Source: Hydrangea macrophylla (Eukaryota; Streptophyta; Magnoliopsida; Cornales; Hydrangeaceae). From it: a stretch of 64,000 bases of DNA. A program made the position numbers and the translations under genes. Below the pieces are notes generated by a model that saw only the letters and a program-made list of their open reading frames with translations, did not search any database and was not told the origin of the DNA. This document shows, one piece after another, positions 24,740 through 35,097 of the stretch (the first letter of the stretch is position 1; each line of letters opens with the position of its first letter). Location of the stretch: contig CM066987.1 in NCBI GenBank assembly GCA_033977485.1, forward strand, positions 90,118,588 to 90,182,587, in the 5' to 3' direction.

Positions 24740-24850
24740 GAATACGCGAGTTTTTGCGGTAGTCCGTGACTGCTGTGCGGCACTCACGGAGTGCTGCAAC
24801 GGCACTCAAAGAGTGCCGCACGGCAGTTCATTTACTGCTGAGCACGGAAA
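24740..24850. promoter_or_regulatory. GGCAYTC palindrome cluster upstream of the PMD gene
   Basis: Contains GCGGCACTCACGGAGTGCTG, CGGCACTCAAAGAGTGCCGC and CGGCAGTTCATTTACTGCTG, i.e. palindromic hairpins of the LTR type. A TATA-like GGCTTATACC follows at 24877, and the spliced leader of the plant-mobile-domain gene begins after it. Likely part of the antisense promoter. Confidence 0.5.
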
Positions 24851-25110
24851 CCGAGTGCCACGTTTGAGCGGCTGTGGCTTATACCGAGAGTTCATTTTCA
24901 TTTTCATTTCATTCTCTCATCTTTTTTCTCGTGGATTCCTCTGGAGAAAATTTCCCCCTTTCCTCTTCTTGCTTGGATCGATCTACCAGGGCTATTAGGT
25001 TAGTTTCTCAACGATCAGAACTCAGTTAATCTCTTTCATTTCGTTGTTTTTTTTTCTTTTTGAATTTTTCATTAATCTAACACGCGAATCTTCCTCTTTC
25101 TTGACAGATT

Positions 25111-27831
25111 ATGGCAAGCGGTTCCGGCAGTCGAAAGAAGGCCAAATATCGGGCCACTCCTCATCCCGACCCTACACTCTTGCTCCTGGATCCAGATGAG
25201 CACTTATCCGCCCGCGCGTTCAAGCGCGAGGTAAACGCCTTTTCTCTCTTCTTTTCCTTTTTGTTTCAATTCTTTTCTTTTTGAACTTCATGAATGCTAT
25301 GCACAATCAATATAATTTCTTTTGCCTCCTCATGCTTGTTGATCTTCTGGGTATTCCAATCGTATCTGTGCTTGCTCACCTATTTAATTTGATCGTATTT
25401 TGACCTTATTTTGTTATTATCATTATTAAAGTTCATGAGCACAAGCCGCTTTATTTGAAGTTTTCTCATTTCCTCATAAATACAACCACTATGCTTACGA
25501 ATTCCCGGGTGTTTCACCTGTATCTGTGCATATTTAATTTCACTATCTTTTTCTTCCCCAAAGGATTTCTGGGCGTGACGTATGTTAATCAAGATCTTGC
25601 ACATGCTCCTAATGAATAACGACTATTTGTTTTTTTTTTTGTTTTTTTTATTGTTATGCCAACGGCTGCTGAACTTAGTATGAATGCAAACGAGTACCAT
25701 GCTTGTGGATTTTCCTACGAATATTTCCAGATTCTCCCTTTTTCTCCCTTATTATTCTTATGTTGCTTTTCTCCCATTTCCTTATTATCACCTATTTATT
25801 TTTCTTGCTTTTTCTTTTTTTTTTTTTATCCATTTACTGACATCAAATTTTGTGATTCTTTCTTGCAGTTGCAGCCCAAGGTGCTGAAGGGGAACGGTAG
25901 TCTCGCCCACGATTATGAGTGGTACACGAAGTTGAGCGAGCTGGTGAAGGGCTTTGTTACCGCGGCCGGCTTTGGAGTCTTCGCCAAACTTTTGACGAAG
26001 AGCTCCAATGACCTGAGGTAGATTCACGCATTGGCGGAGAGGTGGTGGGATACCACCAACACATTCCACTTTCCATTCGGCGAGATGACGATGACACTGC
26101 TAGATTTCTCCATGATCACCGGGATCCCTTTAGGGGGAGAGAGCCTTTGCTACCTGGATGCGACGAAGGAGTGGGATCGGATCGAGCCGCTGCTGGGAGC
26201 CATCCCGGAGGAGCCCTTGGTCACGGCCAAGTGGTTCATGGATACTTTTCGAGGCCGGCAGGGCTTTACTGACGAGCAGACGGCCCGGGGTTTTGTGATG
26301 TATGTGCTGGGGTGCTCTCTACTGAGCACCAAGGGAGATTGGATCTCCGTGACGCTGCTGGGTTCCCTGGAGCGTATGGATCAGATATATCAGTATGACT
26401 AGGCTGGGGCAGGGCTAGCCATCCTCTTCCAGCATATGGGAGAGATATCCCGGGATCGCCCAGCCTCTACTAGCGGCTTCTGGAGGGCCTGGGAGGTATA
26501 CTTCTCTTCTATTATTAATTTCCTAATCCTGAATTAAACTTTGCATTTTTATTTCAAATTTCTTTATTCATGCTCTTCCAAAACTTATGCTCCTCCCTCT
26601 TTCTTGGTGATTTGGTCCCACGAGTACTTGCACATGATGTCACCTGAGACGCGACCAGCAGACGCCCTCATCATGTCCTAGGGGCTGAAGTGGGCGAAGG
26701 ATCGGGTCGGGCAAAAGACTGGAGCTCATGATTTTATCTCGTTCAGGAACTTCCTGACGAACCTACGAGAGTAGCATATTCGATGGCAGCCCTGGCTTGA
26801 CGTACTTCCAGAGACCTCCCAGGGGATACGGGAGTCGGCTGGGTATGACCCACAGAGGATGTTGCTGGATGGACCCGCGGCTAGGGCGTGGTACCTGGGA
26901 GAGAGGGTGACCAGACAGCCCTTGGCGGCAGAGTCTTTCTTCGTGCTATACCCCCCGCTGGAGTCTATGAGAGCTACGGATACCCTCTAGGGTTCCGCGC
27001 TTACGGTTGCCCTAGCTGGTCTATCTCTTCAGGGTTTCGTGGAGCCCCCAACGGGATAAGCAGCTTCCATACTGCAAAGCTGATGGGGAACTTCCCCCTG
27101 ATGGAGGTGACCCGGGTGAGATTCTTTCAGCCATTTCCTTTAATTCCTTTGAACATGCGTGTTTTATCTTCTTATTGTATTCATTCTTCCTTGCAGCCCG
27201 CCCCTGCTGCTGCTCGGGCTCCTGCTCTATCGCCCTGGGATTGGAGTCTTAGGACAGTCTCCTACGGTGAGCAGACTACTACCACGGTCCTCAGATATCA
27301 GGCGGGTGCTCCCACCATTCCGCTCCAGTACGATCATGTCCCGCGGGACTATACGGAGGAGGGCTTGCTCTATGCTCACAGCGTGAGAGAGTGGATTTAC
27401 GGCCGAGAGTGGAGGGTAATTTCTAAATCTTGCTTTATTTAAAACTATTGTTTAATTCAGACATTCTAACCCTTCTTCCTTTGGCTCAGGCTGAGGGGGC
27501 GCGAGCGGCTGCTGAGGCTCATACGAGAGCTCTGGTAAGAACGAAAGTGCTCCTTTTTATTTGTTTATCTTGCTTTCCAAACAATTTTTATTACGATCTA
27601 GTAATTTGACTTGCTCCCTCCATCTAGGAAGAACAGGTGGGAGAGCTCCAGCAGCGGCTTCAGCAGTTCGGCATCCCTCTTAGCGATGCCCCTGGAGGCA
27701 GCGGTGCTGGACGTGGTGGAGGCGGTGGTGAGGGCACTAGTAGCGGCAAAGCCAGGAGCAGAGGAGGAGGTGGACGCGGTGGGAGCGGCACAGAGTCAGA
27801 GGATGAGCCTCTCAGACACGTCACTCGCTAG
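25111..27831 (+). pseudogene. Antisense plant-mobile-domain (MAIN-like) gene in Tat-B
   Basis: Spliced gene in antisense to the host element. Exons by eye: 25111-25230 (MASGSGSRKKAKYR ..., 40 codons), 25869-26495, about 26600-27115 (acceptor not clear), 27196-27415, 27490-27534, 27628-27831 (stop 27829), with GT/AG sites at most junctions and one leader intron ending at 25107. The second exon has ALAERWWDTTNTFHFPFGEM and DFSMITGIPLGG, the hallmark of the plant mobile domain (PF10536) of MAIN/MAIL1 and retroelement proteins. The last exon ends in a Gly/Arg/Ser-rich tail. In-frame TAGs after DLR, QYD, IMS, LRE and DTL break it; several stand where Trp is expected. The family's biochemical role is unknown; host MAIN proteins help silence transposons. 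Confidence 0.75.
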
Positions 27832-28279
27832 ACTCAGGGCCGGGGTCGGGGTTGACTTTTCTTTCTCTCTTTTTATTTTTGAGTGTTCTTGGAGAGGACT
27901 TATACTCTATTTTGGATGATTGTACATACACATGCACACACTTTACTCTTGATGATGGCTTCAGGATAGCCGGTAGGATAGGCACTTACATTACCTTTAT
28001 CATTACTGCTTTTTATCATTACTTTGCCGTATGTGTGACCATGGCTTGGTCGTTTTATTATGCTGAACTCTTTTATTATGCTGATATATTTCTTTGCCAT
28101 ATGTGGGGCTATAGCTTGGCCCCCCTTTTAACCTTGAATGCTTCTATGAGTGTATGAATGAATGAATGTATGTGATTAGGGCCTGGTCTTGCTTGTACAT
28201 GCTGCATGATGCACATGTTTATTCTATCTTTTGTTTGCAGGTGGGCTGAATCATTACAAACAAACCCTGGCCAAAATGA

Positions 28280-28400
28280 TGCTCAAAACGGCACTCGGTT
28301 AGGTCTCAGCGGCACTCAGTGACTACCGCAACGGCATTCACGAATTACCGCGCGGCACTTCACGGAGTGCCGATCTGCTTTATTGACTGCCGTGAATGGG
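28280..28400. promoter_or_regulatory. GGCAYTC palindrome cluster upstream of second antisense gene
   Basis: ACGGCACTCGG, GCGGCACTCAGTGACTACCG, CGGCATTCACGAATTACCGC, GCGGCACTTCACGGAGTGCC and GACTGCCGTGAATGG lie within 120 bp, just before the TATA-like box at 28418. Same motif family as 22790-23050 and 24740-24850. Confidence 0.5.
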
Positions 28401-28417
28401 TAGACTGCTTTATTCCC

Positions 28418-28428
28418 CTATTTATACC
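28418..28428 (+). promoter_or_regulatory. TATA-like box of the second antisense gene
   Basis: CTATTTATACC, followed by a pyrimidine-rich leader of about 60 nt and the start codon at 28487. Spacing fits a plant pol II core promoter. Confidence 0.45.
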
Positions 28429-28486
28429 CCTTTCTCCCCCCCAACACCCCGCAAAACACTCTTCTCTCTCCTTTATTCCTTCTCAA

Positions 28487-29566
28487 ATGGCCCCTATCAG
28501 ATCCCAAATCCTCTTCCCATGGATGGATACCCTCTCTGGCATTGACAGGCTCAACTTCGAATGTTTCAGACTAAATGATCTCTTCTCTTTGTGACGAATG
28601 AATTTGAATGAGGGCCTACTGCAAGCCACCATTCAGTGTTGGGATCCCTCTCTCAACGTCTTTCATTTCGGCTCTCAGGAGATTTGTCCCTTGTTTGAGG
28701 AATTCAGCGCTATTCTGTACACTGATCCTTTTGCTGAGTTGATAGTTCCTTTGGCTCAGGCCGGGTACTTTAGGTACTTAGCCATTCTCCTTCATGTATC
28801 TTGGAATGCAGCGGGCTATTTTGTTTGCGATAGGCAGATTGACTTCGAGCGCCTTTCCTCCGTTTATGCTCCCATAGGAAACCCTTACGATGGTGAGTAT
28901 CAGATCATTCGGTGTAGTGCCCTGTCGATTACTATGCTTTCTTACTTCCTCTTTCGGTCATCTTCCGACATTCTCATACCCATTACCTGTGGTTTGCGGG
29001 AGATAAAGAGTGTTGTTATGCTAATTCTTGGCAAAACTTTGATTGGTTTGGGCCACGCCCATACTGCTGAGGCTATGTTATCCGCAGTTGCACCTTTTGT
29101 CTTATAGGTTTGGCTCATGGAACGCCTTGATCTCTTCATACACCCCTCACATCTACATGGGCCACTTCCCTATGACCGTATGGAGGTTCACTGCCTATTC
29201 CACTCAGTCGATGCTTGGCTTGGCTGGTTCCGAGACCTTTCTTCTGGTGATATTTCCTGGGTCTGCCCGCAGTGGGTTTACTGCTCTGTCGCCGTACGAC
29301 TTCCTGGACGGCCTGGCATCTGGTTGCCTGGTTTGCATGCTACCACTTTCTACATTCCTGGTTGGGTGGTTCATCAGTTCGGACTCTTGTAGGACATTAT
29401 TGAGACTGTTACCGCTGATTTCACGAGAGAGTCCACTTTGCGCCTTTCTATTATGAAGGCTTTCATTGAGGCTTGGCATCACAGAGTTTTAGCCTCCTTC
29501 CGGAGAATCTCGGTTTCGATCGTGCCTACCGCTGAGTACCTTTTGCAGATTCAAACTCTGATCTAG
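28487..29566 (+). pseudogene. Second antisense gene in Tat-B, DUF7745-like
   Basis: One uninterrupted frame of 360 codons starting MAPIRSQILFPWMDTL, with only three stops (28592, 29105, 29390) and no frameshift. The part with IQCWDPSLNVFHFG and FEEFSAIL resembles the DUF7745 domain found in many plant retroelement-derived proteins (pattern WDP...FxFG...PTxEEYxxLL). It follows the mobile-domain gene by 0.65 kb on the same strand and has its own TATA-like box. Function unknown. The single frame suggests it decayed later than the host element's own pol. Confidence 0.6.
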
Positions 29567-29684
29567 AGACAGTCTTCATAGATATTTGTTGACAAAAGTA
29601 AAACAAACAGGACAAAGTTCTTCTTTATGAAAAATTTCAGACAAGTCCTGCCCATCTTTTTTATGCTTTTGAATGTGATTTTTT

Positions 29685-30675
29685 TTATTTCTTTCTTCAA
29701 AAAGTGCTTTCATCTTTTGGAAAAGTTCTAGCATGTTTAATCACAATGTTCACTCCTCCAATTAATCTTTAATGAAAAATTCTCCTTTCAATGTCTTTTC
29801 TTGCCTCTTTACTTTGCTTTGTGTCCTGCTTAAAGTTTTACTCTTTCTATACCATGAATTCACATTTGTTTCCTTATAGTACTCATTTCATAGTCAGTAG
29901 ATCCAGAGATGGTTTTAAGGTAAATATGTGGGTTCTTCGGGTAGCAAACAAAGTTTGCCCTTGGTTTTGGGGCTTCTAGGAAAACGCAAGTTTGCCCCTA
30001 GTTTAGCACAGGGTTCTTTCTAGGTTTTCATGGGCCGAAGGCTTTCGAGAGTCTGCCTACTTATCCCCGAATGGGTATCAGGCCTGCACTAGTTCGGTTT
30101 AAGGCATGAAGGAAGACGCCGCTCGGACGGTTTTGTTTTAATGACCGAACCAAGTAGGTTGCCTACCTATCCCCTAACAGGAATCAGGTCAAGTGTTGTT
30201 CATCGAGGTAGGAATTTTTGAAAGGAATGGTTTCAACCAAAGTATTTCTTGAGGTGATCGAGGTTAATCGGTTGTTTAAATTCAACCCCGTCCAGGTCCA
30301 TGAGATAGGCCATCCCTCCAGAGAGGAGGGTCTTTATGATGTACGGCCCTACCCAGTTGGGTTTGAATTTTCCTCTGGGTCATAAACGGGCACTTTCAGT
30401 TCTTTGAGGACCAGGTCACCCTCAGCAAACTTCCTTGGGCAGACCTTTTTGTTGAAAGCACGAGCTATCCTTTTCTGATATCCACAAGTATGGCTTATTG
30501 CGGCCAACCTCTTCTCATCGAGCAACATCAACTCCTCATACCTTCCTCGTATCCATTCCAATTCGGTGATCTCACATTCTGCCAAAACCCTAAGAGAGGG
30601 TATCTCTACCTCGATTGGGAGAACGGCCTCCATACCGTAAACCAACGAATAAGGTGTAGCTCCTATAGAAGTTCT
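29685..30675. repeat. 991-bp tandem duplication, copy 1
   Basis: Starts TTTATTTCTTTCTTCAAAAAG and ends CTCCTATAGAAGTTC. It repeats 30676-31666 with a few percent difference, head to tail. It includes on the minus strand a second copy of the integrase C-terminal region (30645-30349, MVYGMEAVLPIEVEIPSL), now separated from the enzyme. Copy 1 keeps residues (EAVLP) that copy 2 has changed to EPILP. Confidence 0.92.
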
Positions 30676-31666
30676 TTATTTCTTTCTTCAAAAAGTGCTT
30701 TCATCTTTAGGAAAAGTTTTAGCATGTTTAATCACAGTGTTCGCTCCTCTAATTAATCTTTTATGAAAAATTCTCCTTTTAATGTCTTTTCTTAGCTGTT
30801 TACTTTGCTTTGTGTCCTGCTTAAAGTTTTACTCTTTCTATACCATGAATTCACATTTGTTTCCTTATAGTACTCATTTGATAGTCACTAGATCTAGAGA
30901 TGGTTTTAAGGTAAATATGTGGGTTCTTCGGGTAGCAAACGGAGTTTGCCCCTGGTTTTGGGGCTTCTAGGCAAACGCAAGTTTGCCCCTAGTTTAGCAC
31001 AGGGTTCTTTCTAGGTTTTCATGGGCCGAAGGCTTTCGAGAGTCCGCCTACTTATCCCCGAATAGGTATCAGGCCTGCAGTAGTTCAGTTTAAGGCTTGA
31101 AGGAAGACGCCGCTCGGGCGGTTTTATTTTAATGACTGAACCAAGTAGGTTGGCTATGTATCCCTTAACGGGAATCAGGTCAAGTGTAGTTCATCGAGGT
31201 AGAAATTTTTGAAAGGAATGGTTTCAACCAAAGTATTTCTTGAGGCGATCGAGGTTAATCGGTTGTTTAAATTCAACCCCGTCCAGGTCCATGAGATAGG
31301 CCGCCCCTCTAGAGTGGAGGGTCTTTATGATGTACGGCCCGACCCAGTTGGGTTTGAATTTTCCTCTGGGGTCATAAACGGGCACTTTAAGTTCTTTGAG
31401 GACCAGGACACCCTTAGCAAGCTTCCTTGGGCGGACCTTTTTGTTGAAAGCACGAGCTATCCTTTTCTGATATCCACGAGTATGGTTTATTGCGGCCAAC
31501 CTCTTCTCATCGAGCAACATCAACTCCTCATACCTTCCTCGTATCCATTCTAATTCGGTGATCTCACATTCTGCCAAAACCCTAAGAGAGGGTATCTCTA
31601 CCTCGAATGGGAGAATGGGCTCCATACCGTAAACCAACGAATAAGGTGTAGCTCCTGTAGAAGTTC
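30676..31666. repeat. 991-bp tandem duplication, copy 2
   Basis: Head-to-tail copy of 29685-30675, offset 991 bp. This copy is still joined to the integrase frame at 31637-31224. The duplication spans from the integrase C-terminus into the spacer before the antisense genes. Confidence 0.92.
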
Positions 31667-32219
31667 TTACAGAGGTCCGGTACCCCTATAGTGCAAACAG
31701 TAGGTTCTTATGCGAATCTTTGTATGTATCTGTTGTTTTCCTCTGATGCCGGGTGATCCTGTACTTTTCCAAAAGCAGGATAACTTCTCCCTGGAAATGG
31801 CTACCATGATCTGAGATGAAATCGTTGGGGACCCCATACCTGCAAATTATGTTCTTTATGATGAAGCTCACAACATCCTTAGCTTTTAATGTGGCGTATG
31901 TCGCGACCTCTACCCATTTAGTAAAGTATTCTATCGCCACAATTATATATCGATGCCCATTAGAAGCCTCCGGAACTATTTCGCTGATGATATCAATGAC
32001 CCAAATAGAGAAAGGCCAAGGCGTGGTCATGCTATAGAGCTGGGAAGGCGGGGTATGCATTAGATTGGCGTGGATTTGGCATTTGTGGCATCTTCTGACA
32101 TACTCACAACAATCTTTGTCCAGAGTCGTCCAATAATATCCTTGCCGAATGATCTTCTTTGCCAGCATATGTCCATTCATGTGGGGCCCACAGACTCCTT
32201 CATGTATTTCCTCCATCAT
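31224..32219 (-). pseudogene. Tat-B integrase
   Basis: Same frame as the RNase H (32876). HHCC zinc region at 32200-32080 (HEGVCGPH ... CCEYVRRCHKC), then core with IWVIDIISEIVPEASNGHRY (first Asp) and FISDHGSHFQGEV (second Asp). After GEV the sequence goes almost at once to TYKDSHKNLLFAL: about 40 residues carrying the catalytic Glu are deleted. A stop at 31686 follows, then the C-terminal domain 31637-31224 ending FKQPINLDRLKKYF. Non-functional. Confidence 0.9.
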
Positions 32220-32498
32220 TCTTTTAGCCTCTTTTCCATATAGACATTCTAAATTGTACCCTGTGTATGACCTTTTCCATAGCTTATCTGCATAGATCGC
32301 GAATTGGGCTGAGAACCTTCAGATTGCCTTTCTGTCCTTTTCTGAGGCTCCTTCAGGGTATTCTCCTTCTTTAATGAAATTCTACACATCCACATACCAC
32401 GTCATTTCCCCCTCGTCTTCTATGGCCGCGACTGTCTCAAATGAGGGTTGATTTCTGATTTCTATGGATAATGGGACCATCGTGACCCCTGAGGGGAT

Positions 32499-32876
32499 CT
32501 ATATCATTGATGCCAGGGTTGCAAGGGAATCTACCAATTGGTTTTCCTCTCGGGGAAGGTAGTAGAATGATATCTTCTTGAATTGTTCTTTTAAACTCTC
32601 CAAATAGTCATGGTATGGCCTCAACTTCTCGTGTTTCACCCTCCGATCTCCCTGCACTTGGGATATGATCAAAATGGAATCCCCAAACACATCAACTTTT
32701 TCAACTTTTAAGGCCGGCGCCGCCTCCATTCCCACTATGCATGCTTCATACTCCGCTGTGTTATTGGTTGAGCTGTATTTAAGCTTAACGGCCAATGGGG
32801 TAGGGGTTCCATCAGGTGCTACAAGGATAACTCCGACCCCGTAGCCTAGTTGATTGGTGGCCCCATCGAAATACAT
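32499..32876 (-). pseudogene. Tat-B RNase H
   Basis: The frame MYFDGATNQLGYGVGVILVA ... NNTAEYEACIVGMEAAPAL ... VFGDSILIISQVQG ... NQLVDSLATLASM is the archaeal-type RNase H common in the Tat lineage, with D, E, D catalytic positions visible (FDGA, AEYEA, GDS). It lies less than 90 bp from the end of gag; protease and reverse transcriptase are missing. A stop at 32499 separates it from integrase in the same frame. Confidence 0.88.
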
Positions 32877-32961
32877 CTTCCATAAATCCTCCCTTAGTTT
32901 GGTCTCCTGTGCCGATTTGGTTGCTCCTCTTTCTTAATTACCTCCTCTTGGATTGCATCCT

Positions 32962-33804
32962 CTAACTTGTTCTGACATCGAAAACCTCGGCGAAGGTGTT
33001 GATTGACTGAAACCTCATCTTTTCTTGATACACTGGCTGTAGATTCTTCATTAGCATTCGGATCTGGTCCTTCTCAGATGGCCTTTGTACCATTTTATCT
33101 GCTTTTCCCCTCCATCTGCTCAGATATTCGGCGAACGATTCTTTGTTCCCTTGCCTAGTGGTCTCCAAATCTCGGACAGTGACATCCAAATCGTGATTAT
33201 ACTCATACTGCGCCACAAATATTTTGATCACTTCTTACCAAACCCTGGTTTTGCTTGGTTCGAGGGTAAGATACCAGGATAAAGCAGCTCCGGTTAGAGT
33301 CTGTTGGAAAAGGACAGCCATCATGGTTGTGCTCAGCCCACTCGGTTGAAAAGCTCCAATACACATTCTTACATAACTGGGAGGATTCCCAGTCCCATCA
33401 AATTTGTCAAAAATTGGCATCTTAAACCCGGCAGGCAGTGTGTCTCACGTACTCAGTCATACAACCCTTCCAGTTCCATCAGATAGGTATCAACTCCCTG
33501 AGCCTTGCGCATTACCCTTTCCAATTTTTCTCGGTTAGTAGATTCTCTTTCTCAGCTTTCTCCCTTTCCCTATTGGCTTGTAGCGCATCAGCACATTGCA
33601 CCCCTGATCATAAAACCAATCTCCTTCTCCCCCATGAGACGGGTCCACAGTTGGCAGAACTATAGGAGGTGGTCGGCGATTCAGTTCTTCTATCATTCCC
33701 ATCATACAGTTCATATTTTTGGCTTGCCACCTCATTTGCTCCGCTTGTTGTTCTACCAGTGTTCTTAACCCGACTATTTCCTCGTTGTTTCTTTCTTCAG
33801 CCAT
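32962..33804 (-). pseudogene. Tat-B gag
   Basis: One minus-strand frame from MAEERNNEEIVGLRTLVEQQ (coiled-coil start) through PIFDKFDGTGNPPSYVRM, AALSWYLTLEP and ESFAEYLSRWRGKADKM, the retrotransposon-gag (PF03732) pattern. Stops lie at 33535, between 33530 and 33430, and at 33235. The zinc-knuckle end is missing because the deletion to RNase H begins near 32960. Confidence 0.88.
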
Positions 33805-33829
33805 GTCAGCGTCTTCTCTTCTTACCAGC

Positions 33830-35044
33830 CGTGCCGTGGGATCCCTAAACCAGGCTTGATTTGATCTTGATGCTATTTTCGCCCCTACAACAAATTTTGA
33901 AATTTTCCTTTTAAAAACTTTTTATCTGCTTCCTTTTGTCACACAAAGACACTTTGAAAAAAAACTTTTCTTTTATATGTCACACGGATGCAATGCATGT
34001 GTGTGTGTGTGCCTACTCTATATGCCAAAGAAAAGAAAATCCTAAATCCTAACACATAAGCACACAAGCACATAAGATCCTCGCTCATGTCAAGTGCTCC
34101 GACTTCTCCTTTCATTGTGATCTTCACTACCCTCTCAAAGGTTGGATATTCAAAATTTTTGAAAATCATTTAGAAAGTATTCCTTGGAAATTTTTTTTTT
34201 GAAAACAATGCCTGAGAATGCTTTTGAGAATGAGGATGTTAAACATTCTTCTACAAAAATGATTGGATTTTTATTTTGAAATTTATCCAAAAAGCATAAT
34301 TCCAAAGATTTTCAAACTTTTTCTTTCAAGTGAAAATATGCCTTAACAAAGGTTAGTTTGGGAATTTTAATTGAAATGTGAACTCAAGAGATTTTTCGAA
34401 AGGATGATCGAAAACCTCGGGGAAAAGATAGTAAAATCTGTTTGCTTTCAAATATGGACTTGAAACTCTTTGGGTAGGAGGATCGCATGATCGGATTATT
34501 TCCATGAATTCGGATACATACAAGGTCAATGATGCTTATCTAAACACGATATAAGAGATGTAATCTTATAATCAAAATCTAACATATTCCCAATTGTCAT
34601 GGGACATGAAGAGGAATTGCTCAAAAGCGATTAAGAGTTTACATGTCTCGTATCAAGTAAGTATCATCATCATCTCAAATAATCCCTTCCGGGCACACAA
34701 GACTTCTTAGCACATAACCCTAATAAAGAATTGATTTCCTAAGACTTGAAAGGTTCTATAGAAGCTACCATGCAAAGGCTGGGTTTTGGTCAAATAAGGG
34801 ACCCTTCACACACATCCGATAGGACGCTTCATATACCAACACATGGTACGAGATCAGGGGTAATCACACAGTCCCATGATGACTTGACCGACCGAGTTGC
34901 CCCGAGTCTCCAAGGTCATAGTTCTGTGCAATCGACTGGTTGGACATGGAAGTGAAATGCAACAGGCACACAAAGATTAATAAATTTGATTTAAAAGGAT
35001 GTTTTTCAAGTCTAATCCTCGAGTGAACCCTAAATCAGGAATTC
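33830..35044 (-). other. Tat-B leader between primer site and gag
   Basis: About 1.2 kb without coding signal. It contains a short GT-rich stretch at 33995-34012. Nothing else recognised. Confidence 0.5.
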
Positions 35045-35094
35045 CTGGTCTGCGAAACCAGAGATTCTGGGTTCGATCCCCAGCAGAGTCGCCA
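35045..35094 (+). other. Extended primer site: 50 nt of tRNA-Arg-like sequence (positions 27-76)
   Basis: Reads as an exact tRNA 3' portion: anticodon arm CTGGT-CTGCGAA-ACCAG, 5-nt variable loop AGATT, T arm CTGGG-TTCGATC-CCCAG, acceptor strand CAGAGTC, discriminator G, then CCA. It ends 3 bp from the 5' LTR, where the primer site belongs, and its last 18 nt are that site. Loop CTGCGAA gives anticodon GCG (Arg); eukaryotic tRNA-Arg for CGN normally encodes ACG with A34 edited to inosine. The 5' half of a tRNA (D arm, 5' acceptor strand) is absent, so it is not a tRNA gene. Confidence 0.8.
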
Positions 35095-35097
35095 GAT

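Noticed and set aside
35045..35094. Functional tRNA-Arg gene
   Set aside because: The 5' acceptor strand and D arm are missing, CCA is encoded, and it abuts an LTR at the primer-site position.
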